This document shows positions 26,694 to 35,446 of a stretch of DNA of 64,000 nucleotides, piece after piece. A program made the translations under genes and the position numbers. The notes under the pieces are model-generated. The model was not told where the DNA came from. It worked only from the letters and a program-made list of their open reading frames with translations, and searched no databases. Position 1 is the stretch's first letter, and every line of letters starts with the position of its first letter. Source of the stretch: Marinobacter sp050379415 (GTDB lineage Bacteria > Pseudomonadota > Gammaproteobacteria > Pseudomonadales > Oleiphilaceae); assembly GCF_050379415.1 (NCBI RefSeq), contig NZ_JBNRLS010000003.1:310001-374000 (forward strand). The letters are read 5' to 3'.

Positions 26694-27672
26694 CCAGATG
26701 CTCAGTATCGTCATACCTGTTCACAACGAGTCCGATGTCATCCCGACCCTGCTCGGTCGTCTGGACCGGGTCACTCGACAACTCGACGTTCCTGTGGAAC
26801 TGCTGTTCGTGGACGACGGCAGCCATGACAATTCCGTCGCTCTGCTGTTGCGGGCCCGGCAACGCCAGCCGGACATCCGGGTGGTCCAGCTGTCACGCAA
26901 TTTTGGCAAGGAAGCCGCTGTGACTGCGGGACTGGAGCATGCCCGCGGAGAGGCCGTGGTACTGATGGACGCCGATCTCCAGGACCCTCCCGAACTGATT
27001 CCCCGGATGGTCGCCGAATGGCGAAGGGGCGCGGATGTCGTACTGATGAAGCGCCGTTCGCGGGCGGGCGAGAGCTGGCTGAAACGCACCACAGCCAGCC
27101 TGTTCTACCGGCTGATCAACCGCATCAGCGACGCTTCCATACCGGTCGATACCGGCGATTTCCGGCTGATGAGCCGACGCACTGTCGATGCCCTGAACCG
27201 ATTACCCGAACGCAACCGCTACCTGAAAGGGATGTTTGCCTGGGTCGGCATGCCCACTGTCACCCTGGAATTCGACCGCGATCCCCGGGCAGCAGGCAAC
27301 ACCAAGTGGAACTACCTGAAACTGATGCACCTGGCGATGGAGGGCATCACCTCGTTTTCCACCCGGCCCCTGCGCCTTGCCCTGCTTCTCGGTCTGCTTG
27401 CCGCTGGTGCCGGCGGCCTTTTCGGAACCTGGGAGGTGCTCAGGGCACTGATTTTCGGCATCTCCACGCCGGGATACGCGTCAATGGTTGCCATGATCAC
27501 ATTCCTGTCCGGAGTTCAGCTGCTCTGTGTAGGGCTGCTGGGTGAGTATGTCGGGCGCATCTACATGGAAACCAAACAACGTCCGGTTTTCATCGTCGCC
27601 GAAGACAGCGCGGACGACGCCCAATCGATTCTGCCCCATCTGCGAGTTGCCGGTAATGACCAAACACATTAA
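26665..27672 (+). CDS. GT2 polyprenyl-phosphate glycosyltransferase (ArnC/GtrB-like)
   Basis: A protein of 335 residues. It has a GT-A domain with FVDDGSHDNS (nucleotide-sugar binding), MDADLQDPPE (the DxD-type metal site), KRRSRAGESWLKR and DTGDFRLMSRR. Two C-terminal membrane segments follow (LALLLGLLAAGAGGLFGTW and MVAMITFLSGVQLLCVGLLG). This is the ArnC/GtrB/DPM1 pattern: transfer of a sugar from a nucleotide donor to undecaprenyl phosphate on the cytoplasmic face. I chose the ATG at 26665 because GAGAGG precedes it; an ATG at 26698 is possible. It overlaps both neighbours, so gtrA-GT2-GT83 are co-translated. Confidence 0.9.
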   Translation: MKNRQGTASNQMLSIVIPVHNESDVIPTLLGRLDRVTRQLDVPVELLFVDDGSHDNSVALLLRARQRQPDIRVVQLSRNFGKEAAVTAGLEHARGEAVVLMDADLQDPPELIPRMVAEWRRGADVVLMKRRSRAGESWLKRTTASLFYRLINRISDASIPVDTGDFRLMSRRTVDALNRLPERNRYLKGMFAWVGMPTVTLEFDRDPRAAGNTKWNYLKLMHLAMEGITSFSTRPLRLALLLGLLAAGAGGLFGTWEVLRALIFGISTPGYASMVAMITFLSGVQLLCVGLLGEYVGRIYMETKQRPVFIVAEDSADDAQSILPHLRVAGNDQTH

Positions 27673-29203
27673 TACCCTGCTCTGGCTGCTGGTCTCCGTT
27701 CTGGCCATTCGCCTTGGTCTGGCCGCAATCCTGCCACTGGCCGACACCACAGAACCCCGTTACGCCGAGATTGCCCGCATCATGGCCGAAACCGGCGACT
27801 GGATTACGCCCTGGTTCGATTACGGGGTCCCCTTCTGGGGAAAGCCTCCCCTGTCGTTCTGGACCCAGGCATTATCTTTCAAAGTATTCGGCGTCTCCGA
27901 ATTCGCCGGGCGTTTGCCGTCCTGGCTGGCTAACTGCGTCATTGTCTTCCTGATCTACACGCTGCGCCGGTATCTGCATCCGGAGCGGACCAGTGACGCT
28001 GCCCGGGCGTCCGGTCTCTGGGCGGCGCTTATTTATGCCACCACAGCCCTGGGGTTTCTGACTGCAGGCACAGTGATGACCGACTCCTTCCTTGCACTCG
28101 GTTCCACGCTGGTGCTGACCAGCCTGGTGATCCGGCTTCAGGGCGGCCCCATGATCTGGGGCTGGATGTTCTTCATCGGTCTCGCCATCGGCCTGCTGGC
28201 CAAGGGCCCTCTGGTTCTGGTTCTGACCGGCCTGCCGGTGTTCCTGTGGGTTGTCTTTGCCCGTCGCTGGCAGCGTCTCCGGGAGTGTCTGCCCTGGCTT
28301 CGGGGCTCGGCGCTGACACTGGCCATCGCCGTTCCATGGTATGTGCTGGCAGAACTGAAGACGCCCGGATTTTTCGACTACTTTATCGTGGGCGAACACA
28401 TCAAACGCTTCCTGGTAAGCAGCTGGCAGGGAGATCTTTATGGCACCGCCCACGAATTCCCCCGCGGTACAATCTGGTTGCACCTGGTTTTGGCCAGCTT
28501 CCCCTGGGGCCTGATTGCTATCGCGGCATTCGCGATCAAGTGCTGGCGTAGCCAGGAAACAAAAGGCCAATGGCATTCCGGTGAACGGGGTATCGGCGGG
28601 CTGATACTGGCATCGGCCCTGAGCCCCGCCATTTTTTTCACCCTGTCCGGCAACATTCTCTGGACCTATGTCCTGCCAGGCTTGCCGTTCCTTGCAGTGT
28701 TGGCAGCAAGCCTGGTGCCTCAGCGGGTCGGCAGCCCGGTGGGACGTCCCGTCCTGGCTGCCATTCTGCTGATTCCGTTACTCGGGACACTGGCCGGGGG
28801 CTGGCTCTCACTCAATCCGGAAACGCTTAAAACTGAGCGTGACCTGGTGGCGCGGGTTAACGAGCTTCCTGGAATGACCCCGGATGACCTGCTCTATCTC
28901 GACAAGGCTCCGTTCTCCGCCCGCTTCTATACCCAGGGCAGGGTCCGGGCCGTAGAGTCGGACACAATCAGCCGTCAACTGGCTCGGGGAACCCTCTCCC
29001 AGCCCGCGCTGCTGGCAGTGGAAAAAGGCAACCAGACAATGCTGCATAAACTGCAAGGTGTGTTTGATCAGGTCGACCAGAACCGGCGTTACCAGGTGTT
29101 CCTGCTTGAATCATCCACCGGCAGTCCAGCGCACATTGAAAGTCGGGAAAGCAAAAAAGCGGGTATCGATTACACTGCAACGGAAGGCCATCCGCTGACC
29201 TGA
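27656..29203 (+). CDS. GT83 (ArnT-like) lipid glycosyltransferase, first copy
   Basis: A protein of 515 residues with about 12 membrane segments. The first periplasmic loop carries TTEPRYAEIARIMAETGDW, the GT83/PMT catalytic region, followed by WGKPPLSFW. GT83 enzymes transfer a sugar from undecaprenyl phosphate to lipid A or another acceptor at the periplasmic face. The start (27656) overlaps the GT2 gene stop by 17 bp. It pairs with the preceding GT2 and GtrA as a make-flip-transfer unit. No arnA, arnB or arnD is present, so the sugar need not be aminoarabinose. Confidence 0.88.
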   Translation: MTKHINTLLWLLVSVLAIRLGLAAILPLADTTEPRYAEIARIMAETGDWITPWFDYGVPFWGKPPLSFWTQALSFKVFGVSEFAGRLPSWLANCVIVFLIYTLRRYLHPERTSDAARASGLWAALIYATTALGFLTAGTVMTDSFLALGSTLVLTSLVIRLQGGPMIWGWMFFIGLAIGLLAKGPLVLVLTGLPVFLWVVFARRWQRLRECLPWLRGSALTLAIAVPWYVLAELKTPGFFDYFIVGEHIKRFLVSSWQGDLYGTAHEFPRGTIWLHLVLASFPWGLIAIAAFAIKCWRSQETKGQWHSGERGIGGLILASALSPAIFFTLSGNILWTYVLPGLPFLAVLAASLVPQRVGSPVGRPVLAAILLIPLLGTLAGGWLSLNPETLKTERDLVARVNELPGMTPDDLLYLDKAPFSARFYTQGRVRAVESDTISRQLARGTLSQPALLAVEKGNQTMLHKLQGVFDQVDQNRRYQVFLLESSTGSPAHIESRESKKAGIDYTATEGHPLT

Positions 29204-29225
29204 AAACCAACCGGATTTCTGCTAC

Positions 29226-29909
29226 ATGCGAATACTGCTGATTGAAGACGACCACCTGCTGGCCAATACCATGCTGGACATGCTTCGCGATGGCCAGAAC
29301 ACCGTTGACTGGCTGGATGATGGCCAACAGGCCCTCAATGCGCTACTGAACGAGGACTTTGACCTGGCCATCCTCGACCTGACCCTGCCGCGAGTCGATG
29401 GCCTGGATATCGTGCGCAACATCCGTAACCGGGGCATCGAGACACCCGTGATCATTCTCACGGCGCGAACAGACCTGGATGAGAAATTGCAGGGACTGAA
29501 CTCCGGCGCGGACGATTACCTCACCAAACCGTTCGCCATGGCAGAGCTCAAAGCCCGGATTCGCGCGGTCACCCGGCGCGGCAGCGGCGTCAGAACTGCC
29601 GGTCTCAAGGTTGGCCGGCTGACGCTGGATACCGATTCCGGCCAACTCGAGGTCGGTAATGACACCGTTACCCTGCCCCGGAGCGAATTCCAGATTCTGC
29701 ATTACCTGATGCGCCATCCCGATCAGGTCGCAACGAGGCGGCGACTGGAGGAGCAACTTTACGGCTGGGAGCAGGGTGCCGAGAGCAATGCGCTGGAGGT
29801 GCACGTTCACCACCTCCGTCGCCGGGTCGGGAAGAAAACCATCCGGACCGTACGGGGCGTAGGTTACCTTCTGGACAGTGAAGCCGCCGCGCATGAGGCT
29901 AGCGAATGA
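29226..29909 (+). CDS. OmpR-family response regulator (PmrA/QseB-like)
   Basis: A protein of 227 residues. The receiver has the acidic pair EDD, phospho-acceptor Asp51 (AILDLTLPRVDG), Thr in ILTAR and Lys in LTKPF. The winged-helix DNA-binding domain contains LPRSEFQILHYLM and ALEVHVHHLRRRVGKKTIRTVRGVGYLL. The overall sequence is of the PmrA/QseB/TctD branch. It follows the GT83 gene by 22 bp and overlaps the kinase gene (ATGA). PmrA-type boxes upstream of the operon and after the kinase gene make it the obvious regulator of this region. Confidence 0.92.
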   Translation: MRILLIEDDHLLANTMLDMLRDGQNTVDWLDDGQQALNALLNEDFDLAILDLTLPRVDGLDIVRNIRNRGIETPVIILTARTDLDEKLQGLNSGADDYLTKPFAMAELKARIRAVTRRGSGVRTAGLKVGRLTLDTDSGQLEVGNDTVTLPRSEFQILHYLMRHPDQVATRRRLEEQLYGWEQGAESNALEVHVHHLRRRVGKKTIRTVRGVGYLLDSEAAAHEASE

Positions 29910-31318
29910 GCCTGACGCGTAAACTCACGATCCTCGTCACCAGCACCGTCTTTTTCATCACCCTGATCGCAGCCGGCTGGGGCTTCTACGTCAGTGATCA
30001 TCAACTGGAGGAATTGTTTGACGCGGAACTGGCCCAGAGCACCCGCATCGTGCAGGGTCTGGTAGAGCACCTGTCGACAACACAGTCAGTTGATCAGCTG
30101 TCCCACACGCTTTCCAAAACCCTGGAGCTTCCCGAGAGCGCCTACCGGGGTGATGAGGAAGAGGACGAAATACTTCCTGGTGGTGCGGGGCACAAGTACG
30201 AACGGAAAATCGCCTTCGAAGTCTGGTCACCCGAAAAGGAGCCCATCCTCGATACCCTGCGCGCCAACGATTCCCAAGGTCTTGAGCCAGGGTTCGCATG
30301 GCAGGAGGTGACAGGTTATCAGTGGCGCACGTTCACCCTGCGAGATCCGGCCACCGGTTTCTGGATTCGCACCGCCCAAAGGGAGGATGTCAGGGACGAG
30401 CTGAGTCAGGAGATCGCACTGGGTAATGTACTGCCATTTCTGGTGGTACTACCGTTGCTGGCCATGGCGGTGATTGTCTCCATCCAGGTCGGCTTCCAGC
30501 CCCTGAGAAAGCTGGAGAAGCCGGTTCGTAATATGGCGCCGGAGAACATTCACCCGCTGGATGATCGGCAGGCACCAAAGGAAGTAGCCGGGCTGGTACA
30601 GGCGGTAAACGGCTTGCTGCGACGGCTCAACCAGGCCCTGGAACGGGAACGCCGGTTTTCGGCCGATGCCGCCCATGAGCTGCGCACGCCACTCACGGCG
30701 CTCAGACTGAACCTGGAGAAAGCCTGTGAGGACAATCCGGAGCAGTATCGGGACCTGATCCGGTCGGTGGATCGCATGGTGCACCTGGTGGAACAGATGC
30801 TGCTGCTGAACCGCGTTGATTCCGGGGCTGATTTTTCACCCGAGTACCATAACCTGTCTGCCATCCTGGAGCAGAGCATTGCCGATGTGGCACCCCTGGC
30901 CCTGAAAAAGGATATTGAGCCGGTGCTGCAGGACGACGCCAGCCAGGCCCTGGTCTGCTGCCACAGCGCCCTCATCAATACCCTGATGCGATCCCTGTTG
31001 GCCAACGCCATCCAGTACAGCCCCGAGCACACTGTCGTGGAAACCCGACTTGCCCCCTCCGGCGACGGCTACCACATCACCGTGTGCGATCAGGGCCCGG
31101 GTATTCCAGCGGAGGAACGGGAGCGGGCCCTGAGTCGCTTTGTCCGCCTGGACCAACGACTCGGGGGAGGCGCCGGGCTGGGGCTGGCCATCGCCCGGCG
31201 AATTGCCGAACTCCACGGTGGCCAACTCACCCTGAACGGGCGGCCGGACGGACAACCGGGACTGTGCGTCAGCATCTGGCTCCCTGCCCGCCCCACCCTT
31301 CGCAACAGGACGTCTTAA
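29906..31318 (+). CDS. Sensor histidine kinase (PmrB/QseC-like)
   Basis: A protein of 470 residues. TM1 (LTILVTSTVFFITLIAAGWGF) and TM2 (VLPFLVVLPLLAMAVIVSIQV) enclose a periplasmic sensor of about 145 residues, containing an acidic GDEEEDE patch that includes an ExxE arrangement. Then come HAMP, the H-box DAAHELRTPLTAL, and a HATPase domain (LLANAIQYSP, DQGPGIP, GGAGLGLAIAR). ExxE motifs bind Fe3+ in PmrB, and acidic patches occur in QseC-type sensors; which signal acts here is unknown. Its stop codon lies inside the next PmrA-type box. Confidence 0.92.
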   Translation: MSLTRKLTILVTSTVFFITLIAAGWGFYVSDHQLEELFDAELAQSTRIVQGLVEHLSTTQSVDQLSHTLSKTLELPESAYRGDEEEDEILPGGAGHKYERKIAFEVWSPEKEPILDTLRANDSQGLEPGFAWQEVTGYQWRTFTLRDPATGFWIRTAQREDVRDELSQEIALGNVLPFLVVLPLLAMAVIVSIQVGFQPLRKLEKPVRNMAPENIHPLDDRQAPKEVAGLVQAVNGLLRRLNQALERERRFSADAAHELRTPLTALRLNLEKACEDNPEQYRDLIRSVDRMVHLVEQMLLLNRVDSGADFSPEYHNLSAILEQSIADVAPLALKKDIEPVLQDDASQALVCCHSALINTLMRSLLANAIQYSPEHTVVETRLAPSGDGYHITVCDQGPGIPAEERERALSRFVRLDQRLGGGAGLGLAIARRIAELHGGQLTLNGRPDGQPGLCVSIWLPARPTLRNRTS

Positions 31319-31346
31319 GGTTGGTTTAAGCTTCCTGGCAGATAAT
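31314..31346 (+). promoter_or_regulatory. PmrA/QseB-type box and promoter for GT2-VTT-GT83
   Basis: CTTAAG-GTTGG-TTTAAG (31314-31330), then exactly 10 bp, then GATAAT (31341-31346), a good -10. The box overlaps the stop codon of the kinase gene. The GT2 gene starts 71 bp after the hexamer. This matches the layout of the other two promoters near 26.1-26.2 kb. Confidence 0.75.
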
Positions 31347-31416
31347 CCGGCTCTGAAATAACAGGGTTGGATAGACGGCCCTGTTGCTGCTCTGTCTGCC
31401 GAAGGGAAAACTCTGT

Positions 31417-32184
31417 ATGGGTCAGGAAAGAACACTGTCACTGGTCATTCCCGCCAAGGATGAACAAGACAATATAGCCGCACTGATCACTGAAATTTTC
31501 CGGGTCATGCGCGACTACCCGGATTTTGAAGTGGTACTGGTGGATGATGGCAGCAGCGATCAGACTCTGAATATCGCGTTGCGGAGCGCACGGTCGGTCG
31601 GTGGTCGACTCGTTACGGTTCGGCACGATCAAAGCATTGGTCAAAGCGGTGCACTGGCCACCGGCATCCGCCGGTCCAGGGGCACACTCATCGCCACCAT
31701 GGACGGCGATGGTCAGAACGATCCCGCCGATATTCCAGCGCTGCTCCAGAAGGTGAATACCATCAAGAACCCCGACTTCTGCATCGCCGGCTACCGGAAA
31801 AACCGCAAGGATACCGCCTGGAAACGCGTCCAGTCGCAACTGGCCAACCGCGTTCGCGATGCCCTGCTGCATGATGGCGTGCCGGACACCGGGTGCGGTC
31901 TCAAACTGTTCCCGCGGGAGACCTTCCTCCGGCTGCCCTGGTTTGACCATGGCCATCGATTCATACCAGCGCTGGTTAGAGGGATCGGTGGCGAGATCGC
32001 GGTCGTAGAGGTCCATCATCGCCCCCGCATGGCCGGCACCTCGAAATACAATGCCTGGAATCGGGCCTGGGCCGGCATTCTCGATCTGCTGGGAGTGATG
32101 TGGCTGCTGCACCGAACCAGGGTGCCTGCCATTTCGCAGGTTGCTGATGCTGATACGGTCGCTTCCACCGCGGAGAGCCTCTGA
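31417..32184 (+). CDS. GT2 glycosyltransferase (dolichol/undecaprenyl-phosphate mannosyltransferase-like), second copy
   Basis: A protein of 255 residues. It has the GT-A motifs VDDGSSDQT, MDGDGQNDPAD and DTGCGLKLFPRE, with a later HHRPRMAGTSKYN typical of DPM1/ArnC-type enzymes. Only one weak C-terminal hydrophobic stretch is present, so it lacks the two-helix anchor of the first GT2. I chose the ATG at 31417 because GAAGGGA precedes it. It probably loads a sugar on a polyprenyl phosphate for the GT83 enzyme two genes downstream. It is the first gene after its own PmrA-type promoter. Confidence 0.88.
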   Translation: MGQERTLSLVIPAKDEQDNIAALITEIFRVMRDYPDFEVVLVDDGSSDQTLNIALRSARSVGGRLVTVRHDQSIGQSGALATGIRRSRGTLIATMDGDGQNDPADIPALLQKVNTIKNPDFCIAGYRKNRKDTAWKRVQSQLANRVRDALLHDGVPDTGCGLKLFPRETFLRLPWFDHGHRFIPALVRGIGGEIAVVEVHHRPRMAGTSKYNAWNRAWAGILDLLGVMWLLHRTRVPAISQVADADTVASTAESL

Positions 32185-32185
32185 T

Positions 32186-32854
32186 ATGCCCAACCAGGCG
32201 CGATGGCTGTTTTTTGCCGCGCTTGCACTGGTCAGTTATCTGGCGATCCATTACGGCTGGCTGGACTTCCTGGCCAACGAGAACCAGGTCGCCAGTTATC
32301 TCCGCAACCACGGAATAACCGGCTTTCTGGTCGTCACCCTGGCTGGTGCAGCATTTACCGGAATCGGGGCGCCCCGCCAGCTGCTGGCGTTTGTGCTCGG
32401 CTTTGCCATGGGCGGCATCAACGGCACCATTTTATCGTCCCTGGCAACCGCGATCGGAGCGGCTGGCTGTTTCTTCACTGCCCGATGGCTGCTGCGCGAA
32501 TCCCTGACACGCCGCTTTGGACATCGCATGCGTCAGTTTGACCAGCTATTCCGCGACCAGACCCTCATGAAAGTACTGATGGTCCGGTTGTTGCCGGTGG
32601 GGAGCAACCTGGTAACCAACCTCGTTGCCGGTTGTTCCGGTATCCGCTTTGCGCCCTTTCTGGTTGGCAGCACCCTTGGTTACATCCCGCAAATGCTGGT
32701 GTTCGCCCTGGCCGGTGCCGGCATTGGCAGTGCCGACCAATACCAACTGTTACTGAGTGTCGTGCTGTTCATCCTTGCCTCGTTGATTGGCGCACTCCTC
32801 TACCATAACCACAGGGCACGCACCCTCACCAATTCCGTTTCCGATCAGTCCTGA
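32186..32854 (+). CDS. VTT-domain (DedA/TVP38-like) membrane protein
   Basis: A protein of 222 residues with five or six membrane segments. The VTT-domain pattern is seen in FTGIGAPRQLLAFVLGFAMGG (core GAPRQLLAFVLGFAMGG), the amphipathic RRFGHRMRQFDQLF and VRLLPVGSNLVTNLVAGCSG. Proteins of this superfamily include undecaprenyl-phosphate and phospholipid flippases. Between a GT2 and a GT83 gene, a role in flipping a lipid-linked sugar or recycling the carrier lipid is a sensible inference, parallel to GtrA in the first set. The start lies one base after the GT2 stop. Confidence 0.85.
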   Translation: MPNQARWLFFAALALVSYLAIHYGWLDFLANENQVASYLRNHGITGFLVVTLAGAAFTGIGAPRQLLAFVLGFAMGGINGTILSSLATAIGAAGCFFTARWLLRESLTRRFGHRMRQFDQLFRDQTLMKVLMVRLLPVGSNLVTNLVAGCSGIRFAPFLVGSTLGYIPQMLVFALAGAGIGSADQYQLLLSVVLFILASLIGALLYHNHRARTLTNSVSDQS

Positions 32855-32863
32855 GAACGCACC

Positions 32864-34612
32864 ATGCCCGCATCACCGTTTGTCCGTCACCTTCCGGCAT
32901 TTCTGTTCGATCTGCCCCGAAACCGGCTACTGCTTTTGCTGTTGGGCTTCGCGGCAGTCATGATTTTCACCGGCATCGGCCTCCGTTCGCCCTGGCCCGC
33001 CGACGAACCCCGCTTCGCCGAAGTTGCCCGGGAGATGGTGGCTTCGGGCCAGTGGCTCATCCCCATGCGCGGTGGCGAGTTCTACCCGGACAAGCCACCG
33101 GTTTTCATGTGGAGCATTGCCCTGTTCTACTGGCTCAGCGGCAACCTGAAAGTCGCCTTTCTCTTGCCCAACGCCCTATGCAGCCTGCTCACCCTGGGGC
33201 TGGTCTTTGATATCGGCACCCGCCTCTGGAACCAACGTACCGGCGCCGTCGCTGTCATGCTGGTGTTACTTGCGCTCCAGTTCCTGCTCCAGGCCCAGAA
33301 GGCGCAGATCGATGCCATGGTCGCCTGCTGGATAATGGTGGCCTGCTATGGCCTGCTCCGGCACTTTTTTACCGGCCCTTCCTGGGGCTGGTATTTCACG
33401 GCCTGGGCCTTCATGGGCCTGGGGATTATCACCAAGGGCGTCGGATTCCTGCCAGCGCTGATGCTTATTCCCATTGCAGCAATAAAATTCCGTGACCGGA
33501 ATCTGTTTGCCGACACGCTGACCTGGCGCAGTGCGCTTGGCCCGCTGGCAATGCTCGCGGTTGTTGCCGCCTGGCTGGTTCCGATGGTGTTGTACGTCAA
33601 TGCACTGGGCACCGACGAAGCGCTGGCCTACCGGAACAACATCCTGTTCAAGCAGACCGGGGAGCGCTACGCCGATTCCTGGGGGCATCTCCAGCCCTGG
33701 TATTACTACCTCACCAGCGTGATACCGTCACTCTGGTTCCCCCTGCCATTGTTGTTGCTGGCGCTGTGGCGGCCCTTGACCGACAGCTTCCGGCACCGCC
33801 CGATCATTCCGGTACTGTTGATCTGGGTTGCATTGGTGATTGTGTTCTTCAGCCTGAGCCCGGGCAAACGGGGCGTGTATCTGCTACCGGCTCTGCCCAT
33901 GCTCGCACTGAGTCTGGCGCCCCTGCTAAGCACGCAACGGCCCGCTGGCTGGTTCCCACCGTTACTGACCGGTGTACATTTGATTCTGGCTCTGGCCCTG
34001 ATCACGGTTGGTGTATTGGCCTGGAACGACCACCCAAGGCTGGTGGAAAAGGTCAGTGACTACAGCCGCGACCCAGCGCGTCTACACGAAGCCGGCACGC
34101 TGGTATTTACTATCGGGCTGGTCTGGCTGGTCAGCCTGTTCGGATTCTGGCGCGCCCGGGCGCTGGGGCGCCTGTTCGTGGCAATGATGGTCACCTGGCT
34201 GCTGCTGAGCACCTGGGGCTACCGGATTCTTGAGCCCCTGCGTACTCCGCGCAATATCCTGGCTGCCGCCGAGCAGCAGCTTCCCACTGACGCCCAGCTC
34301 GGCATGATCGACTTCCGGGAACAGTTCATCCTGTTCTCCAAACTGGATTTCGTGCATTTCAGCTACTTCAGCGGGCTGCGTGAAGAAGAGCGCAATGCCT
34401 GGAAATGGATGAGCGAAGGCGACAACCGTTACCTACTGACCGCCGACAATCTTGACCTGGAGTGCTTTACGCTGGAAGGCAGCAGGGAGTTGGGCGTTGC
34501 CCACCGTGAACGATGGCTGCTGCTCGGACCTGATCAGATGGCACCGGATTGCAGCCCGCCAGCGAAGGTCCGCCAGTTCACAACGAAAAGGCCCGGACTC
34601 TGGATGGACTGA
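32864..34612 (+). CDS. GT83 (ArnT-like) lipid glycosyltransferase, second copy
   Basis: A protein of 582 residues with about 12 membrane segments. The catalytic first periplasmic loop reads PADEPRFAEVAREMVASGQW, with the Asp-Glu pair kept, then PDKPPVFMW. A soluble C-terminal domain of about 130 residues is present, as in ArnT. It follows the VTT gene by 9 bp and ends the second glycan set. It is only distantly similar to the first GT83 protein, so the two sets likely add different sugars or use different acceptors. Confidence 0.88.
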   Translation: MPASPFVRHLPAFLFDLPRNRLLLLLLGFAAVMIFTGIGLRSPWPADEPRFAEVAREMVASGQWLIPMRGGEFYPDKPPVFMWSIALFYWLSGNLKVAFLLPNALCSLLTLGLVFDIGTRLWNQRTGAVAVMLVLLALQFLLQAQKAQIDAMVACWIMVACYGLLRHFFTGPSWGWYFTAWAFMGLGIITKGVGFLPALMLIPIAAIKFRDRNLFADTLTWRSALGPLAMLAVVAAWLVPMVLYVNALGTDEALAYRNNILFKQTGERYADSWGHLQPWYYYLTSVIPSLWFPLPLLLLALWRPLTDSFRHRPIIPVLLIWVALVIVFFSLSPGKRGVYLLPALPMLALSLAPLLSTQRPAGWFPPLLTGVHLILALALITVGVLAWNDHPRLVEKVSDYSRDPARLHEAGTLVFTIGLVWLVSLFGFWRARALGRLFVAMMVTWLLLSTWGYRILEPLRTPRNILAAAEQQLPTDAQLGMIDFREQFILFSKLDFVHFSYFSGLREEERNAWKWMSEGDNRYLLTADNLDLECFTLEGSRELGVAHRERWLLLGPDQMAPDCSPPAKVRQFTTKRPGLWMD

Positions 34613-34643
34613 CAGAAAACGGCCAGGTACCTCTCAGGCAAGC

Positions 34644-35330
34644 TCAATTGTCTACTGTAAAGGACACGATTCGGGACAGGTGACTCACCGGCAGACCGGT
34701 CTCCCGATGCCACTGATTGAACGCCTGCTGTACCTGCCTCAAGCCTTTCCTGCTGGTTGCCGAGGCGTCCAGGATGCCAGCCCGGGTCAGTGTCGTGACC
34801 ACGTCCCTGGACAGAATGAAACCGTCCCAGCCAACCCGTCGGAGAAAGTACTGGGCGGTATTACCACCCAGACGGGCACCGTTGCGCTTGAACCACATGA
34901 GCAGACCGACCTGATCGTCCTGGGGCCATTGCGCCAGGAAGTTGCCGAAGCTGCCGTGATCCCGCGCGGCGTCCATGATCATCCTTGCATTCTCCGGGAC
35001 GGTCCGGATTTTCTGCATGTTGCGCACGATGCGCTCATCGGCCGCCAGTTCCTCCAGCACTTCCGGCGGCACCTGCTGCCAGTAGGCCGGCACAAAGCCG
35101 TGAAACGCCGCTTCAAAGTCCGGCCATTTGTTCTCGATGACCCGCCAGACAAAGCCGGCCTTGAACACACACCGCGTCACTTCGGACAGGTAACGATCGT
35201 CTCCGGTTGCCTCCAGCACTCCAGGCTCCGGTAGTTTAGGCAACAGTGCCTGCAGGGCCTGTTCACCACCCTTGCGCATCAATGCCTGGTCATGGAACCC
35301 CGAGAATGACGGAATCTTTATAGTACTCAT
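34644..35330 (-). CDS. DNA-3-methyladenine glycosylase I family protein
   Basis: A protein of 228 residues. The segment CVFKAGFVWRVIENKWPDFEAAF (core VFKAGFVWRVIENKW) matches the Tag-family helix-hairpin region, and FGNFLAQWPQDD and FLRRVGWDGFILSRDVV follow in the expected order. It lacks the N-terminal Cys and later His/Cys zinc-snap ligands of E. coli Tag, so it is a divergent member. Predicted role: base-excision repair of alkylated purines in the cytoplasm. It is convergent with the GT83 gene and has a weak ribosome site. Confidence 0.78.
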   Translation of the reverse strand: MSTIKIPSFSGFHDQALMRKGGEQALQALLPKLPEPGVLEATGDDRYLSEVTRCVFKAGFVWRVIENKWPDFEAAFHGFVPAYWQQVPPEVLEELAADERIVRNMQKIRTVPENARMIMDAARDHGSFGNFLAQWPQDDQVGLLMWFKRNGARLGGNTAQYFLRRVGWDGFILSRDVVTTLTRAGILDASATSRKGLRQVQQAFNQWHRETGLPVSHLSRIVSFTVDN

Positions 35331-35446
35331 GGTTAGGACGACAATCGTTATATCCTGGCCGCAGACAATCCGGACCTGGAACGCAGTTCATCACCGCCCC
35401 CGGGGCCTGGCTTGACGGAACAAACCACTACCTGGGGGCAAATGAT

